Positions 36,368-46,670 of a stretch of DNA of 64,000 bases are shown piece by piece. The notes below the pieces were generated by a model. It saw only the letters and a program-made list of their open reading frames with translations. It did not search any database and was not told the DNA's origin. The stretch is from Ignelater luminosus (lineage: Eukaryota > Arthropoda > Insecta > Coleoptera > Elateridae). The DNA is taken from the NCBI GenBank assembly GCA_011009095.1, contig VTPC01091272.1:1-64000 (forward strand), read 5' to 3'. Position 1 is the stretch's first letter; each line of letters begins with the position of its first letter. The position numbers and the translations under genes were made by a program.

Positions 36368-37085
36368 TGTAGATAATAGCGATCACTGTCTTAAAAAACA
36401 AAGAGGTCTGTTTTTTGGAATTTTGTAATATAAGTCATATTTTCCAAGCAATCTAGAGCAGTACTGTAGACAAATTCAGCATTGTAGAAAAACTGTATTC
36501 TAGAAAATTTATTTTAATAATATTTTTTTTAATAAATATATTTTTAATAGTTGCCCAGTAACGGATACTAATAATCTTGTGTTCTGTAAGGTACCGGGTG
36601 ATCTAAAAAAGAAATCATTAAAGCGTGCCATTCATCTGCTATGGGATTCTGAACTGATACGATACGTCTCATCGATATTGAAAAATTTGAAACGATACGG
36701 GATTTCAACTATACATTCTTATTATCGTCAATTCCAGGATACCACATAATCATCAAAATGTGTCAAAACATCATCAAAACAATCATTTGCAAACGTGATT
36801 GGGAATAATTTTTCTCGTGTCCTCGTATAGTATCGAAAGTTTAGAATTCCACTACTTGAGATTGAAGCAGTCGCTATTTACATAATGGCAATTGATTAGT
36901 GTCGAATTACACCGGTCAGCTTCTATGATTTCATTTGAATTGAACATAAACTGTTTAAAATTTTAAAGTTATGACTTTTACTAATCATCATAAACGCTGA
37001 ATGTTAGAAATTATTTTGAAATTTTCTGTATGCGTCATTTTTTAAGGGCTACTTTGATAAAAAAATTTTTTATCACTTGATACGT

Positions 37086-37195
37086 CTGATAGCTATTTTT
37101 GCTTGGGATCATCTCTTGTTTAGTCACTCAAATAATAACCGATTTGAAACGGTCTCAAGGAAAAATAGCTGTCAAAGGTACCTTACCGAACGCAG
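37086..37195. mobile_element. Palindromic MITE, family A, copy 2 (partial)
   Basis: CTGATAGCTATTTTTGCTTG and GATCATCTCTTGTT match the left arm of 4006-4153. The right arm ends AAGGTACCTTACCGAACGCAG, the inverse of the family terminus. The left terminal 20 bp are missing or replaced. Confidence 0.6.
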
Positions 37196-40100
37196 TATAA
37201 TATTAACATTTATACGTGTTTAACATCGGGCGTTTACTTTCAGTTATTGTTAATAGAAGTGCAACGAGATCGAAAAGAATTTCGGCTTGCAGCCTCGTAC
37301 TTCAAATTTCGGCTCTACGCCACGCCTAAAATGTAGCATGATAGCAAAAACAATTACATCAGTATATACCAATTGCCCTAATTCGGCTCTAATCTTCAAT
37401 GTTTCCGGATATTTTATCTTTTTTACGTAAATTAAAAACGAAGCATATACAAGCATTCTAAACTATTTGTACTCTTTGAGATGTTTTTATCGATACAAGG
37501 TCCATATACTGTATCGCTATACATTAGTTAAATTTTTTATTTATGTGTCTTTGCAAGAGTATAGAAATTGCATCAACGATTTGATTGCCATTAAAATTGA
37601 TTGCAGATTAAAAAACTATACTTTACTTATGGGCTTTGTATCTCCAACTATGAACTAGTTTTGATGACAATCAAAGAATCCTTACGTTTTTGCCAATGTA
37701 CTAATTTTCCCATTGTAATATCTACATTTAATTTCAGCTAAAATATCTTTATCCATGGATTATACTTGACCGATAAAGTCACATTTACACTAGGAAAAAG
37801 ACTTACATTTTCCAAGCACAGTAGTTGGCCAGTGTCCTAATTCATTTTGAAACCAATGATACAATTCTAGATTTTTGATACAATCGGTTTCTTTCATTTC
37901 TCTGCCACCAATGGAACAATGATAGCTTTATTAAATATTAATTTTAATTTTGACTTGCTTATCTTAGATAGATTTATTTCTACCTGATATGATTTGGGAA
38001 TCTGAACAATTTTTTCTAAGTCTGCATTTAATGTATTCTCTGCATGATGTGCAACATGTAAGGAATATGAAATATATGTACGCATGTATACCTTTGAGGA
38101 CATGTTATGAGCGATGCTGTATTGCAAGGTATACTACGTCGTATAACTATAAACTTAAAATGTAAAAAGCGTTACCAGTTCAGAAAATATGCAGGCAGGA
38201 AAAAACAAAATTGAGCCTAATGTAGTTTCCTACACTTTAATCTTCCCACAAGATAGGATTTGTTGATGTCGCCTCAAAGATTATTTGTTACCTCATAGAT
38301 GGGTGCATATTCATGTTTTAGTCAATGACTCACTACAGAAAATTGGTTTCTTAGGTATCCCTTCCTAATAGTTATTACAGAAAATGCGTATTCCCAAAAC
38401 ATAATTTAGCAATACAGCACTGGTTATGAGAGAAATCTGTACTAAACAATGTAAAAAAAAACAATGGACCAAGTATCAAACCTCGTGGTGCACCTCTAGA
38501 TCTTGTTTGAAATAAAATCTCTTGAGAAGGCACTAAAACTGAAGAATTTAAGGGTTTTTAAAAAAATCTCATGATTTACAAGTGTTTTCATGCTTGTCAC
38601 CGAAAATCCCGGAACGGATAAGAATTCGACGTTATCAGGGTAGTCGCTAAAATCGAATTCTACTGTATTTAAATAACTGTTTAGACACAAAAACAAGAGA
38701 GTTTATAATGACCTGTTATCAGCTTTCTATAATCTATACAACTCATCTTACAGCTAATTAAAGCGGTTAGTGTAAATAAATTTTTGTGATTTTTGATCGT
38801 TGGTAACTTCCGTGATATCGTGACTACTGTACATTTAGGTATCTCAAAAGTGATACACTTTTAGAATTAAGTATTTCCATCGTTTTTGATATACTTATTT
38901 TAGGACTACTTTATTTACAGGAAATTGTATTGAATAGAACTTAACTATTTATAGAAATAAATAATAGCAGCCATAATTAGTAAGAATCACGATTTAACTA
39001 AAAATATTAAAATTTAGAGTTACCTAGTTGTTGAACTGAAATAACAATATGTATTACAGCTAGGAAAGCTAGAAATTATCGTCTTATAATTAGAATCATT
39101 AAATCACTTGTATTAACTCAATCAAGAATAAACCAGTTTGTTGTTAAACGTTCATACCGTGATGCAAGACGCAGTGGCGGCTGATAGTGGTGCGAAAAAT
39201 CAAATATCGTCACAAACACAGCTACATATGACGGCTGGTTTGCACACATCTTGCAAACCAAGTCTTCTACTATTCAGTTTTTTCTGGTTTTAAGTATTAC
39301 TTAGCTGAATTACTACCAGGGGCTCCGGTGAAATATTCCTCCTTTTGCACGGCCCTAGTAATAGTTGCTGATACAGCTAGAGCAACTATTAGCATCAATT
39401 ATTTATTTATTTGATGATTGCTTGCAAATTTTAACAACTGGAATCAATCGAGAACTTTTATTTATAAAAGTTTTTTTATTATTTGTACTTCATGCACACT
39501 GACTCACTCCCTAGTGTAATATCCCTCTTTTACTTTCATATTTTCCACATCTTTTATCCGTTATTTTTTGCTCTTCTATTTTTTTATACGGAACTTGCCC
39601 TTCGGATCATTTACAGGTAAAAGACATACTTCATTTTTTGTGTCGATTCAAAATAGGATTTGCAATTACTCACACAATTTCGGAAGATTCTTATGTGCCT
39701 GATGAACGATTCTAATACATACATTGTTGTGCTTTTTCTTGCTAACCTAAACGTTAGTAACACTTCCCTTAAGAAAACTTGGTGTTGCCATTGGAAAGCG
39801 CAGAGCTCGACAACTGGCCGCCATTGAGGGGAAGGCTTGTATAGTGCAACGCAAAATGAACCCTTTTCCCATTAATGCATGCAATACAATGAGATACATT
39901 GATATCAGATAGGGTTGAGATTTTCAAGGTATCACATGTTATCAGTTCATTAGTCCGAATCTATACTTTCATATATCAGTAGGATTTTCCAAGGAGTAAT
40001 TCATTATATTTTCGTAATACAAAGTATTTATTAAAGTAATAAATTGTATAGAACCTAAATGAACAAAATATTACTTTTGAGATTCTCTTCACTACTTTTG

Positions 40101-40242
40101 CTAATAAATGTTTAGAACTTCTGTTGTAATACTGAATATTAATTCATACAATTTTATTTTTCCCACTCGCCAATTAAAATTAACTTAAATTAACTATAAA
40201 GAATTGATAATAAAAGTAGGTAAGTATAATGCATTCAACTCT

Positions 40243-40450
40243 TATTTACAAGAGAAGCAGAAAACTGAAAGACTGATTTTCGCATGTATAAGTTCGGCAA
40301 TTTGTTTATATTATGTCTTTCTTGTATAAATTTAGAACAGTGTTGGAATTACGAGCACGAGCACGTGATATTCTCGAAGTTCTTTAAAAGCAAATAAAAT
40401 TGACATACCCGGTTTTGATCAAACGCGGGTGGTTTTAACGTAGAATTTGA
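40243..40450 (+). repeat. Dispersed repeat B, copy 2
   Basis: Same orientation as 21745-21960, sharing TACAAGAGAAGCA.AAAACTGAAA and the AAATAAAA..GACATACCCGG block, with about 130 bp of poorly matching sequence between them. Confidence 0.45.
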
Positions 40451-40826
40451 GATCAAGGCCCAGTTTAAGAACGAAAAAAAGTAAGCGTTAATTATCTTTT
40501 TACAATATAGATTCTAGTTTTTAATGAAAACGTGATACTTGCAGTCGTTTTCTATGCATTTTCACGATGTCTTGACAAAAAACTACAACAGAAACCGAAA
40601 TATCTTGCAAAAATTTACCCAGATTGGAAAATAAATAAATGCATTTTGCCCAAGGGGTGGATTTATTCGGTTTTGGTCGACAGCTTCCTACATTAAATAA
40701 ACGCGTAAAAGCTGATACTATCTATAATAAAATTTGTTGAATCTCATCATATTTAATTGTCGAAATGTTATATGTTAAAAGGACTAAGACTATATTTAAG
40801 TATGTTTATAGGTCCAAACATTTACC

Positions 40827-40991
40827 TGTGATCGTTGGCAAACATCAAATCCACAAAACAGAGAACTGATTTATTGTTGCTGTGATCGTTTGCAAAAGCT
40901 GCAGTGGGTCGACAAATCTGTTTTCTGTTTACTTGGGTAAGTCAAAATAAAAGGGTTATCACATAAACTAATTCACTTATTTGTTGAACAG
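40827..40991 (+). promoter_or_regulatory. EcKL 2 promoter-proximal region, leader exon and 5' UTR intron
   Basis: TGTGATCGTTGGCAAA (40827) and TGTGATCGTTTGCAAA (40881) are a direct repeat of one motif, present twice at the equivalent place in the third EcKL gene. The leader exon ends CTGTTTACTTGG at 40936. A GTAAGT donor opens a 55-bp intron (40937-40991) that ends AACAG five bases before the ATG. The leader has no ATG. TTTATA at about 40806 is a possible TATA-like site, unproven. Confidence 0.6.
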
Positions 40992-40996
40992 ACACT

Positions 40997-42232
40997 ATGG
41001 AAGACACGACAAAAATTCCAGAACTTGAACAACTCTTACAACCATTCCTCAAAGATAATTTAAAAATAGTTCAATATACAACAAAGAGGTTAACTGCAGC
41101 TGGTGAGAATTATGGAAGTTTAATGTTACAAACTGAAATAAAATTAAAAAGCAATACTGACCCAACCACGGAAAAAACATTAAACTTAGTGGCAAAATTG
41201 ACGCCTTCTAATGAATTTATTAAAAAGTTTTTCCGTACTGCAATTACTTTTAAAAAAGAAATGGAATTCTATACAACTATTGCACCCATATTGAAATCGA
41301 TACAAATCGAGCAAGGAGTTTCTGAAATCATCGATTGTCTTCCAGAATGTTACGGGGCACGTATAAGTTTAGATTCAAAATCTAATGTAGTTGATGATGG
41401 TGCTATAGTATTATTGGAGAACTTGAAACTGAAAGAGTTTGATATCATGGACCGATTCACAGGATTAGATTTTGAAACAACTAAATTACTCGTAAAAGAT
41501 TTGGCTGTTTTCCATGCAGTTGTAATTGGAGTGAAATTATTAAAGCCTGATGTTTTTAAAAACAAAATCTTACCACATTTAGGACCAGTATGTATGTTTG
41601 AGGGCCTATCTAAGGAAGCACAACAACAAATAGTTGATGGTATCATTGATATTGCAGGAGCAAATCACGAATGTGTTCCACTTTTACCTAAAGTAAAAAA
41701 AAGTTTATTAGAATCCTGGGAAAATATGAAAAATCCTCCGGAACCTCGAGAACCTTTTGCAACAATTACTCATAATGATTTCTGGGTAAACAATGCCATG
41801 ATAAAATTGGAAGGAAACAAACCAATAAAATGCAAAATTGTCGATTTCCAATTGATTGAATATGGATCTCCTGCTGATGATCTTATATTCTTCTTGTTCA
41901 GCAGTGTAAGAAAAGAAGTATTAGACCTGCATTATGATAATCTCATAAAATTATATTATGAAGTGTTTATTAAAACTTTAAAGGATTTAAAATGTGATAT
42001 TTCACCATTTACATATGCATCATTTGAAAAAGAAATAAATACTTCTGCAAAAATGTTTCAGTTCTTGCATATTATGATCATGCTGAGGCCTATATTTACA
42101 CCAAAAAAAGCTGCTACGGAAGTTGATAATCTTTCAGAACAAGAACTGTTAAAAGACGAAACAATATCTGATGAATACAGGCAAAAAGTTCCTGAAATGA
42201 TATTGCATTTTGCAAAAAGAGGTTGGATTTAA
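40997..42232 (+). CDS. Ecdysteroid-kinase-like protein 2 (EcKL)
   Basis: 411 residues in one coding exon, following a non-coding leader exon and a 55-bp intron in the 5' UTR. The start ATGGAAGACACG follows ACACT, exactly as in the third gene. Same family role as the other EcKLs, a cytosolic kinase for a small hydroxylated metabolite with the substrate not deducible. Landmarks: RLTAAGENYGSLM (glycine-rich loop around residues 36-40), LNLVAKL (Lys67), ECYGARISL, IVLLENLKL (hinge), ITHNDFWVNNAM (H259, N260, catalytic D261), KIVDFQLIEYGSPADD (metal-binding D283), then a helical C-lobe ending FAKRGWI. As in its neighbours, HND replaces the commoner HGD. By eye it is very close to the 54071 gene through the whole length, so the pair arose by a duplication more recent than the split from EcKL 1. 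A possible poly(A) signal lies at about 42480. Confidence 0.95.
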   Translation: MEDTTKIPELEQLLQPFLKDNLKIVQYTTKRLTAAGENYGSLMLQTEIKLKSNTDPTTEKTLNLVAKLTPSNEFIKKFFRTAITFKKEMEFYTTIAPILKSIQIEQGVSEIIDCLPECYGARISLDSKSNVVDDGAIVLLENLKLKEFDIMDRFTGLDFETTKLLVKDLAVFHAVVIGVKLLKPDVFKNKILPHLGPVCMFEGLSKEAQQQIVDGIIDIAGANHECVPLLPKVKKSLLESWENMKNPPEPREPFATITHNDFWVNNAMIKLEGNKPIKCKIVDFQLIEYGSPADDLIFFLFSSVRKEVLDLHYDNLIKLYYEVFIKTLKDLKCDISPFTYASFEKEINTSAKMFQFLHIMIMLRPIFTPKKAATEVDNLSEQELLKDETISDEYRQKVPEMILHFAKRGWI

Positions 42233-43125
42233 TTTAATAATTGCTTATATTGTAGTTTAAAAATATTGTAGCAGTAGATTATTGCTCAAGTAAAAATCTG
42301 GCACGTTATAACAATGATTTTGCTTCATTTTTATTGAATTTTTTTATTCAATCAACATAACACTTTGGTAAATACTAAACCTATTAAAAGATAAGTAACA
42401 TACATATGTGTTTGTACTACTAATACTGTATTTTATAACAAAAATACCTAGAAGTGTAAGTCGTTTTAATAATAGATATTAATAAAAATAAAATATTATT
42501 TGGTTAATATATACTATAAGATAATATTATTTTAATATGTATTCGTGGTGTTTAGTTGTTTTTATAATAAAAGACTTTTGATGATATTTCAGATTTATTC
42601 TTTAAAATACCTAAACACTAAAACATGGGGTCAGATATCAGAGGTTGTGGGTACCTAGAATATACAAGCATTTATTGGAGGTTTCATTCAATTAAAGCTT
42701 ATGTGGTTGTAAATAATACAAATACAGCTAAACCTTGATAACTTGAAAAGCAGAAAAGGAATGTCAAGTAATCAAAACTTTGATAATCAAGGTATATATA
42801 TTTCTACATGAACGTATGTTACATTCTTCAGTTACTTATAGAAAGTGAAGATTGCAACCAACATTTATGGCGCTGTGAGAAAGCAAAAGATGTACAACAA
42901 GGTGTCTGAATTCTCTAAATGGAGATTTTTTTAATGTAAGTTGACTCTAACACAAACTTAAGTTAATAAACCCAATTATTAAAAGCAGGATTACTATAAG
43001 TAAATCTGGAGTAAATATAAACTATACAAACACATTAAAATATTGCTGCATAAAATTGTTTGTACTGGATGTATCTACGTAAAAGAGAAAGGTACTAGTA
43101 TTTTAAGCAGGAACATTAATACTAA
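42233..43125. other. 3' flank of EcKL 2
   Basis: Includes possible AATAAA signals near 42480-42495 and a small inverted repeat around 42727-42794 (ACCTTGATAACTTGAAAAG against CTTTGATAATCAAGGT). No gene. Confidence 0.45.
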
Positions 43126-43719
43126 CCCAGCCTGCACACGTACGTCGATTTGACGTCAGTTTTCCGTCAGTCAGTACAACATAAGTACAGCTGACGATAA
43201 TGGGTAGCATGTCACAGCCCAAAAACGTCATATCAAGGCGTCATTTTGACTTATAGTAAGACGTCGCAACAACGTCATATTTCGTCACAAACAGTCCCCC
43301 TAAATGGACATTATAGGTATAACTAAAACACATACTTGCTATTCTGAAACAACTGTAGTTATAACAATACTACAGATTAAATATTCACTATATCTCATTT
43401 CTATTATTCCTGCTTAATTTCTAGGCCTCAACCAACTATTATGTACCAAGGCCGAACCATCACTTGACTCAGATATATTCTACAATTACAAATGCCATAT
43501 TGTTGGTGATTTCTACAAAAGCAAGAAACACAAATATTTGATACTAAACATAGCTCTAAAGGACAACGCCATTTTACCTAACCTACTTATACAACAGTAT
43601 GTTCATTGCGATTTGATTTTCTGAAAGTTGTGTATTAGCATTAAGGCTTGTCGAATGTATATTAGTATTAAGGATAGTAAATTAAATATTTAAAAAGTTT
43701 GTAGGTAATTGTTTATAAT

Positions 43720-45637
43720 CCAGATAGCAAAAATAGTTTGAAACAAGCTTAAAGTAAGGTTGTCATGACAAGGGAGCAAGCTTGATTCGAGGTTGCCTTG
43801 ATAAGCCTGAAAGCTTGTATCAAGCTTCCTAGTTACCACATGACAAGCTTGCAGCAAGCTTGTTTTGAAACCTTACGACAAGCTGCTTAGCAAGCTTGAA
43901 ATAAGCTTAATTATATGTTAAGCTTGTATCAAGCTTCTTTTACTAGCTTCCAGTAAGTTACACATGTCAACCCTGTAAGTGTATATCATGCTTGATTCAA
44001 GCATGAATTAAGTTTACAACAAGCTTGAATTTGACTTGTTTTTAAGCTTAATCTAAGCTTTTACTTAAAAGCCTAAATCAAGGAAAGAAAATTGAAATGC
44101 TTTGAATGTAATTACACTTTTATATGATACTTAATATTCACTATATCAAAACAAAGAAACAAATTAGTGAGAACAGCTTTTATTTAAATTAATTTTTACA
44201 CGAAATTATAAATGTTTTTGTAGATTTAATGGTAGTTACTTAATTACTTTTCCAAATTACAAATGTGCTTTCAGGAGTAAAAATCCTCTTCAAGCAAAAC
44301 TAAATACACATATTTACAGTATCTACACCATATTTACATTATATACACACAGGCATTTACATTTTGTACGTCATACTGATATATTATTTAGAATATATTT
44401 ACATTATACCAACCTAGACACTATATTTACATTATCTATACTATAATTATAATTTATTTCACATATATAAAATGCATTAAATTGGTTCCACATTTTGATT
44501 CCTCAGGTTACGGTGATCTCTGTAAAGAAAAACAAAAAATTAACATAATATAGTTTATAAACCAGTACATAATGGTATTGGCTTGTATTGGATGAGTAGT
44601 TTTTGGCCCAATAAGCTGGATACAATTTGATGAGTCCAATAGACCCTTATTAATGTACGTGTGGCATAGTTTCAAATGCCTATAATATTGTAATAATAAA
44701 ATTATATTTTCTTTAAATAAGCTTTTAATGTTATATAAATATATTCGTGCTTACTTTCGGTTTCGACGTGTTTTTGCCTGCTGTAGCCAATTGCAGAGCA
44801 CTTTCCGAATTTTAACATCTATTGCCTCTTTCTTAAATATTGTTTGGGCAGGAACTGAAAAAGAAAACAACAATATAGTAGAAGAAATGCAAGCATTTAA
44901 AAGTGGTACGAGAATAAAAAATTTATACTAATTTATACATTTTTTTTACGTTTCTACGTTTTATTTAAAACCCGTCCCATAATATGCTTTATCGCCGCGC
45001 CGTTATATTTCAAATTGGTTGGTTGAAATAACTATTACCGCTCAGTTCTATAAAAAAAAACATAGTAACACGATGTTAACTTAATTCTTTGTTAAACTAC
45101 ATAAAATTTCATCAAAATGTTAGCACTTTTGGCATTTTTTCAATAATATAAAAAATCTGAAAAAAGCACAAATAAAGCATTTATTCTCTATTTTAATTGG
45201 TTACAATGTACACTACCCACATGTTCAATAGGTTACGTGATGGTTTAACCGGTTTTACTAAGCAAAAACATCTTAAAAGCACTTACCTTCCACTTTCTTC
45301 TTGGAGGAATAACAGAAAAATCTAGTTTGTTCAAAATAAAAACAAACACTTTAAAAATCAGAAACCAGTGTTTTACGGTTAGTATTTTCACTTCGAAGTT
45401 CGAACGGTTCGAATGCACAACGATCAGCGATAATGGATATCTCGGCGTCGAGATGTATCTAAACATCACAGTTAACGCAAGCGCGATTGCAGTTCCGGCA
45501 ACTCGGATAAAGTGCGAGATGAGGCCGCTCAACGTCAAGCTTGTATCAAGCTTGTTGTACACTTGCTAAATCAAGTAAGCGAAGTAAGCGTATATCAATC
45601 CAAATGCAAGTTTACAATAAGCTTGCATGCTATCTGG
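43720..45637. mobile_element. Inner DNA element with AAGCTT array
   Basis: Ends CCAGATAGCAA (left) and TTGCATGCTATCTGG (right), which resemble the outer element's CCCAGCTAGCA. The left subterminal 320 bp hold 13 exact AAGCTT hexamers, many as CAAGCTTG. Three more lie within the right 110 bp. A 20-bp tandem pattern (ATATTTACATTATCTACAC type) fills about 44310-44450. On the minus strand there are small exon-like coding pieces (separate entry). No target duplication is clear. Confidence 0.6.
44477..45321 (-). CDS. Putative spliced small gene inside the inner element (3' exons)
   Basis: Three minus-strand segments join in one open frame across consensus splice sites: 45287-45321 (after a CTAG acceptor, before GTAAGT), 44755-44854 (after TTTTTCAG, before GTAAGC) and 44477-44519 (after TTTACAG, ending TAA). 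The joined frame gives about 59 residues: SSKKKVEVPAQTIFKKEAID, followed by VKIRKVLCNWLQQAKTRRNR and KDHRNLRNQNVEPI. It is basic and looks helical. Exons of 35, 100 and 43 nt keep phase at both joins; the only alternative frame out of the first exon hits a stop soon after the join. No start exon was found and I do not recognise the family. It could be the tail of a transposon protein or of a captured host gene. Confidence 0.4.
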
Positions 45638-45959
45638 GAACGTACTGCCAATTCGCATTTTTACAAGGACGCAATGAACATAACATGCAATGATTTGAAT
45701 TTTTATTGTAACTGAAATTCAAAACTAGCATTATGTCTTCTAAATGACGTTTACTTGACTTTAAGTTTATGAGCTATAAAGACGTCAGTTATTGGGTAGA
45801 TGACGTTGCAGACGAAGTATGACTTTAAAATGACGTCAAATTGACGTAGGTGTGCTAGCTGGGAATCAATGACAAAAAACAGCATCATCAATTATATTAT
45901 TTAAAAGTTAAATAGATGACTTAGGTTTTGTTATTACATCTTTTCACACCAAGATCACA

Positions 45960-46670
45960 TATCTCTTACATCTTTTCCTTGTAAAAACAAGTACTTTGCA
46001 TTTAAATACATTTTTCTTCTCTATTGGTCCATTCTATAATTCGATAAATACCTTTCTGTAAATCTAAACAATCATGCATACTACTAATACAAATAAATAT
46101 TTCTAAGTCATCAGTAAAGAATAAATACTTACGATTTACTTATTACATTTTTTAAACTATCAGCAAATAAAAAAAAAACAGGAACTAAGATGTGAATGCG
46201 GAATTTCAGATCCCGCGATGAAGTAATTAGATTCATAACCCCTAACACACACCTTCTGAACTAAAGTAGCTGTAATAAATTACCATAAATGTCAAACACA
46301 TTTTTGCCACATTCAAGAAAATACTACACGAGACTCTGTCAAAGGTCTTAGTAAAATCTATATAAAAGTCTATTTTCTTTCGTTTATCTATAGAATCAAA
46401 TATAAATTATGTGATATTATCTTTTCATTGCTTATTATTGAACGGCCATTCATGAATATATGCTGTCTAATCACCCTATTTACAGAAACGTAGATATAGT
46501 TAAATAAACAAATAAAAATAATAGATTCAAGCATTTTAGCTAAAACAACCTAGGTCGATAATTCTTAATATCCGTTTTACTGCCCTTTCTTTATTTATTC
46601 TTTTGCTTAAAAACTTTAATAATCAATGGAGTAGTTTTTAAAACGCAAATATTTAGAAATACTGCATAAT
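45960..46670 (-). mobile_element. LINE reverse transcriptase remnant, minus strand
   Basis: Reading down the minus strand: KGSKTDIKNYRP (near 46570-46600), QHIFMNGRSTISN-like (about 46440-46475), FDSIDKRKKIDFYIDFTKTFD (about 46330-46400, motif A with catalytic Asp), RVSCSIFLN, and after a gap FTDDLEIFICISSMHDCLDL (about 46060-46125, motif C with FTDD in place of FADD). The order and spacing are those of a CR1/Jockey-type non-LTR reverse transcriptase. Stops and frame changes separate the blocks. No ends could be fixed. Confidence 0.7.

Larger units (their letters stand above)
36368..40800. other. Long intergenic stretch between EcKL 1 and 2
   Basis: No gene is supported. It holds a partial family A MITE (37086-37195), a possible hAT terminus (CAGTGGCGGCTGATAGTGG at 39172), dispersed repeat B copy 2 (40243-40450), and a minus-strand RT-like scrap at 38450-38510 reading SRGAPRGLILGPLFF, like motif B of a LINE reverse transcriptase. 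The rest is AT-rich and unassigned. Confidence 0.45.
43126..45863. mobile_element. Outer DNA element with GACGT-rich ends (2.7 kb)
   Basis: The left end is CCCAGCCTGCACACGTACGT; the right end on the other strand is CCCAGCTAGCACACCTACGT. Both run on into CGATTTGACGTCA or CAATTTGACGTCA, about 34 bp of terminal inverted repeat. Both subterminal regions (43140-43300 and 45745-45855) are packed with GACGT/ACGTC, including full TGACGTCA at the right. No transposase was recognised, and no target duplication is certain. A second element (43720-45637) sits inside it and accounts for most of the length. Confidence 0.65.

Noticed and set aside
38496-38696. A 66-codon minus-strand frame upstream of an RT-like motif
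   Set aside because: Only the short SRGAPRGLILGP piece resembles a reverse transcriptase. The frame itself does not, so no separate element is annotated.
39172-39400. Possible hAT element starting CAGTGGCGGCT
   Set aside because: No inverse terminus or 8-bp duplication was found nearby, so it is mentioned only as an orphan end.
45245-45569. Frames of 105 (minus) and 80 (plus) codons
   Set aside because: They overlap on opposite strands. Only a 35-nt segment of the minus strand has splice signals and phase agreement, and it is in a different frame.
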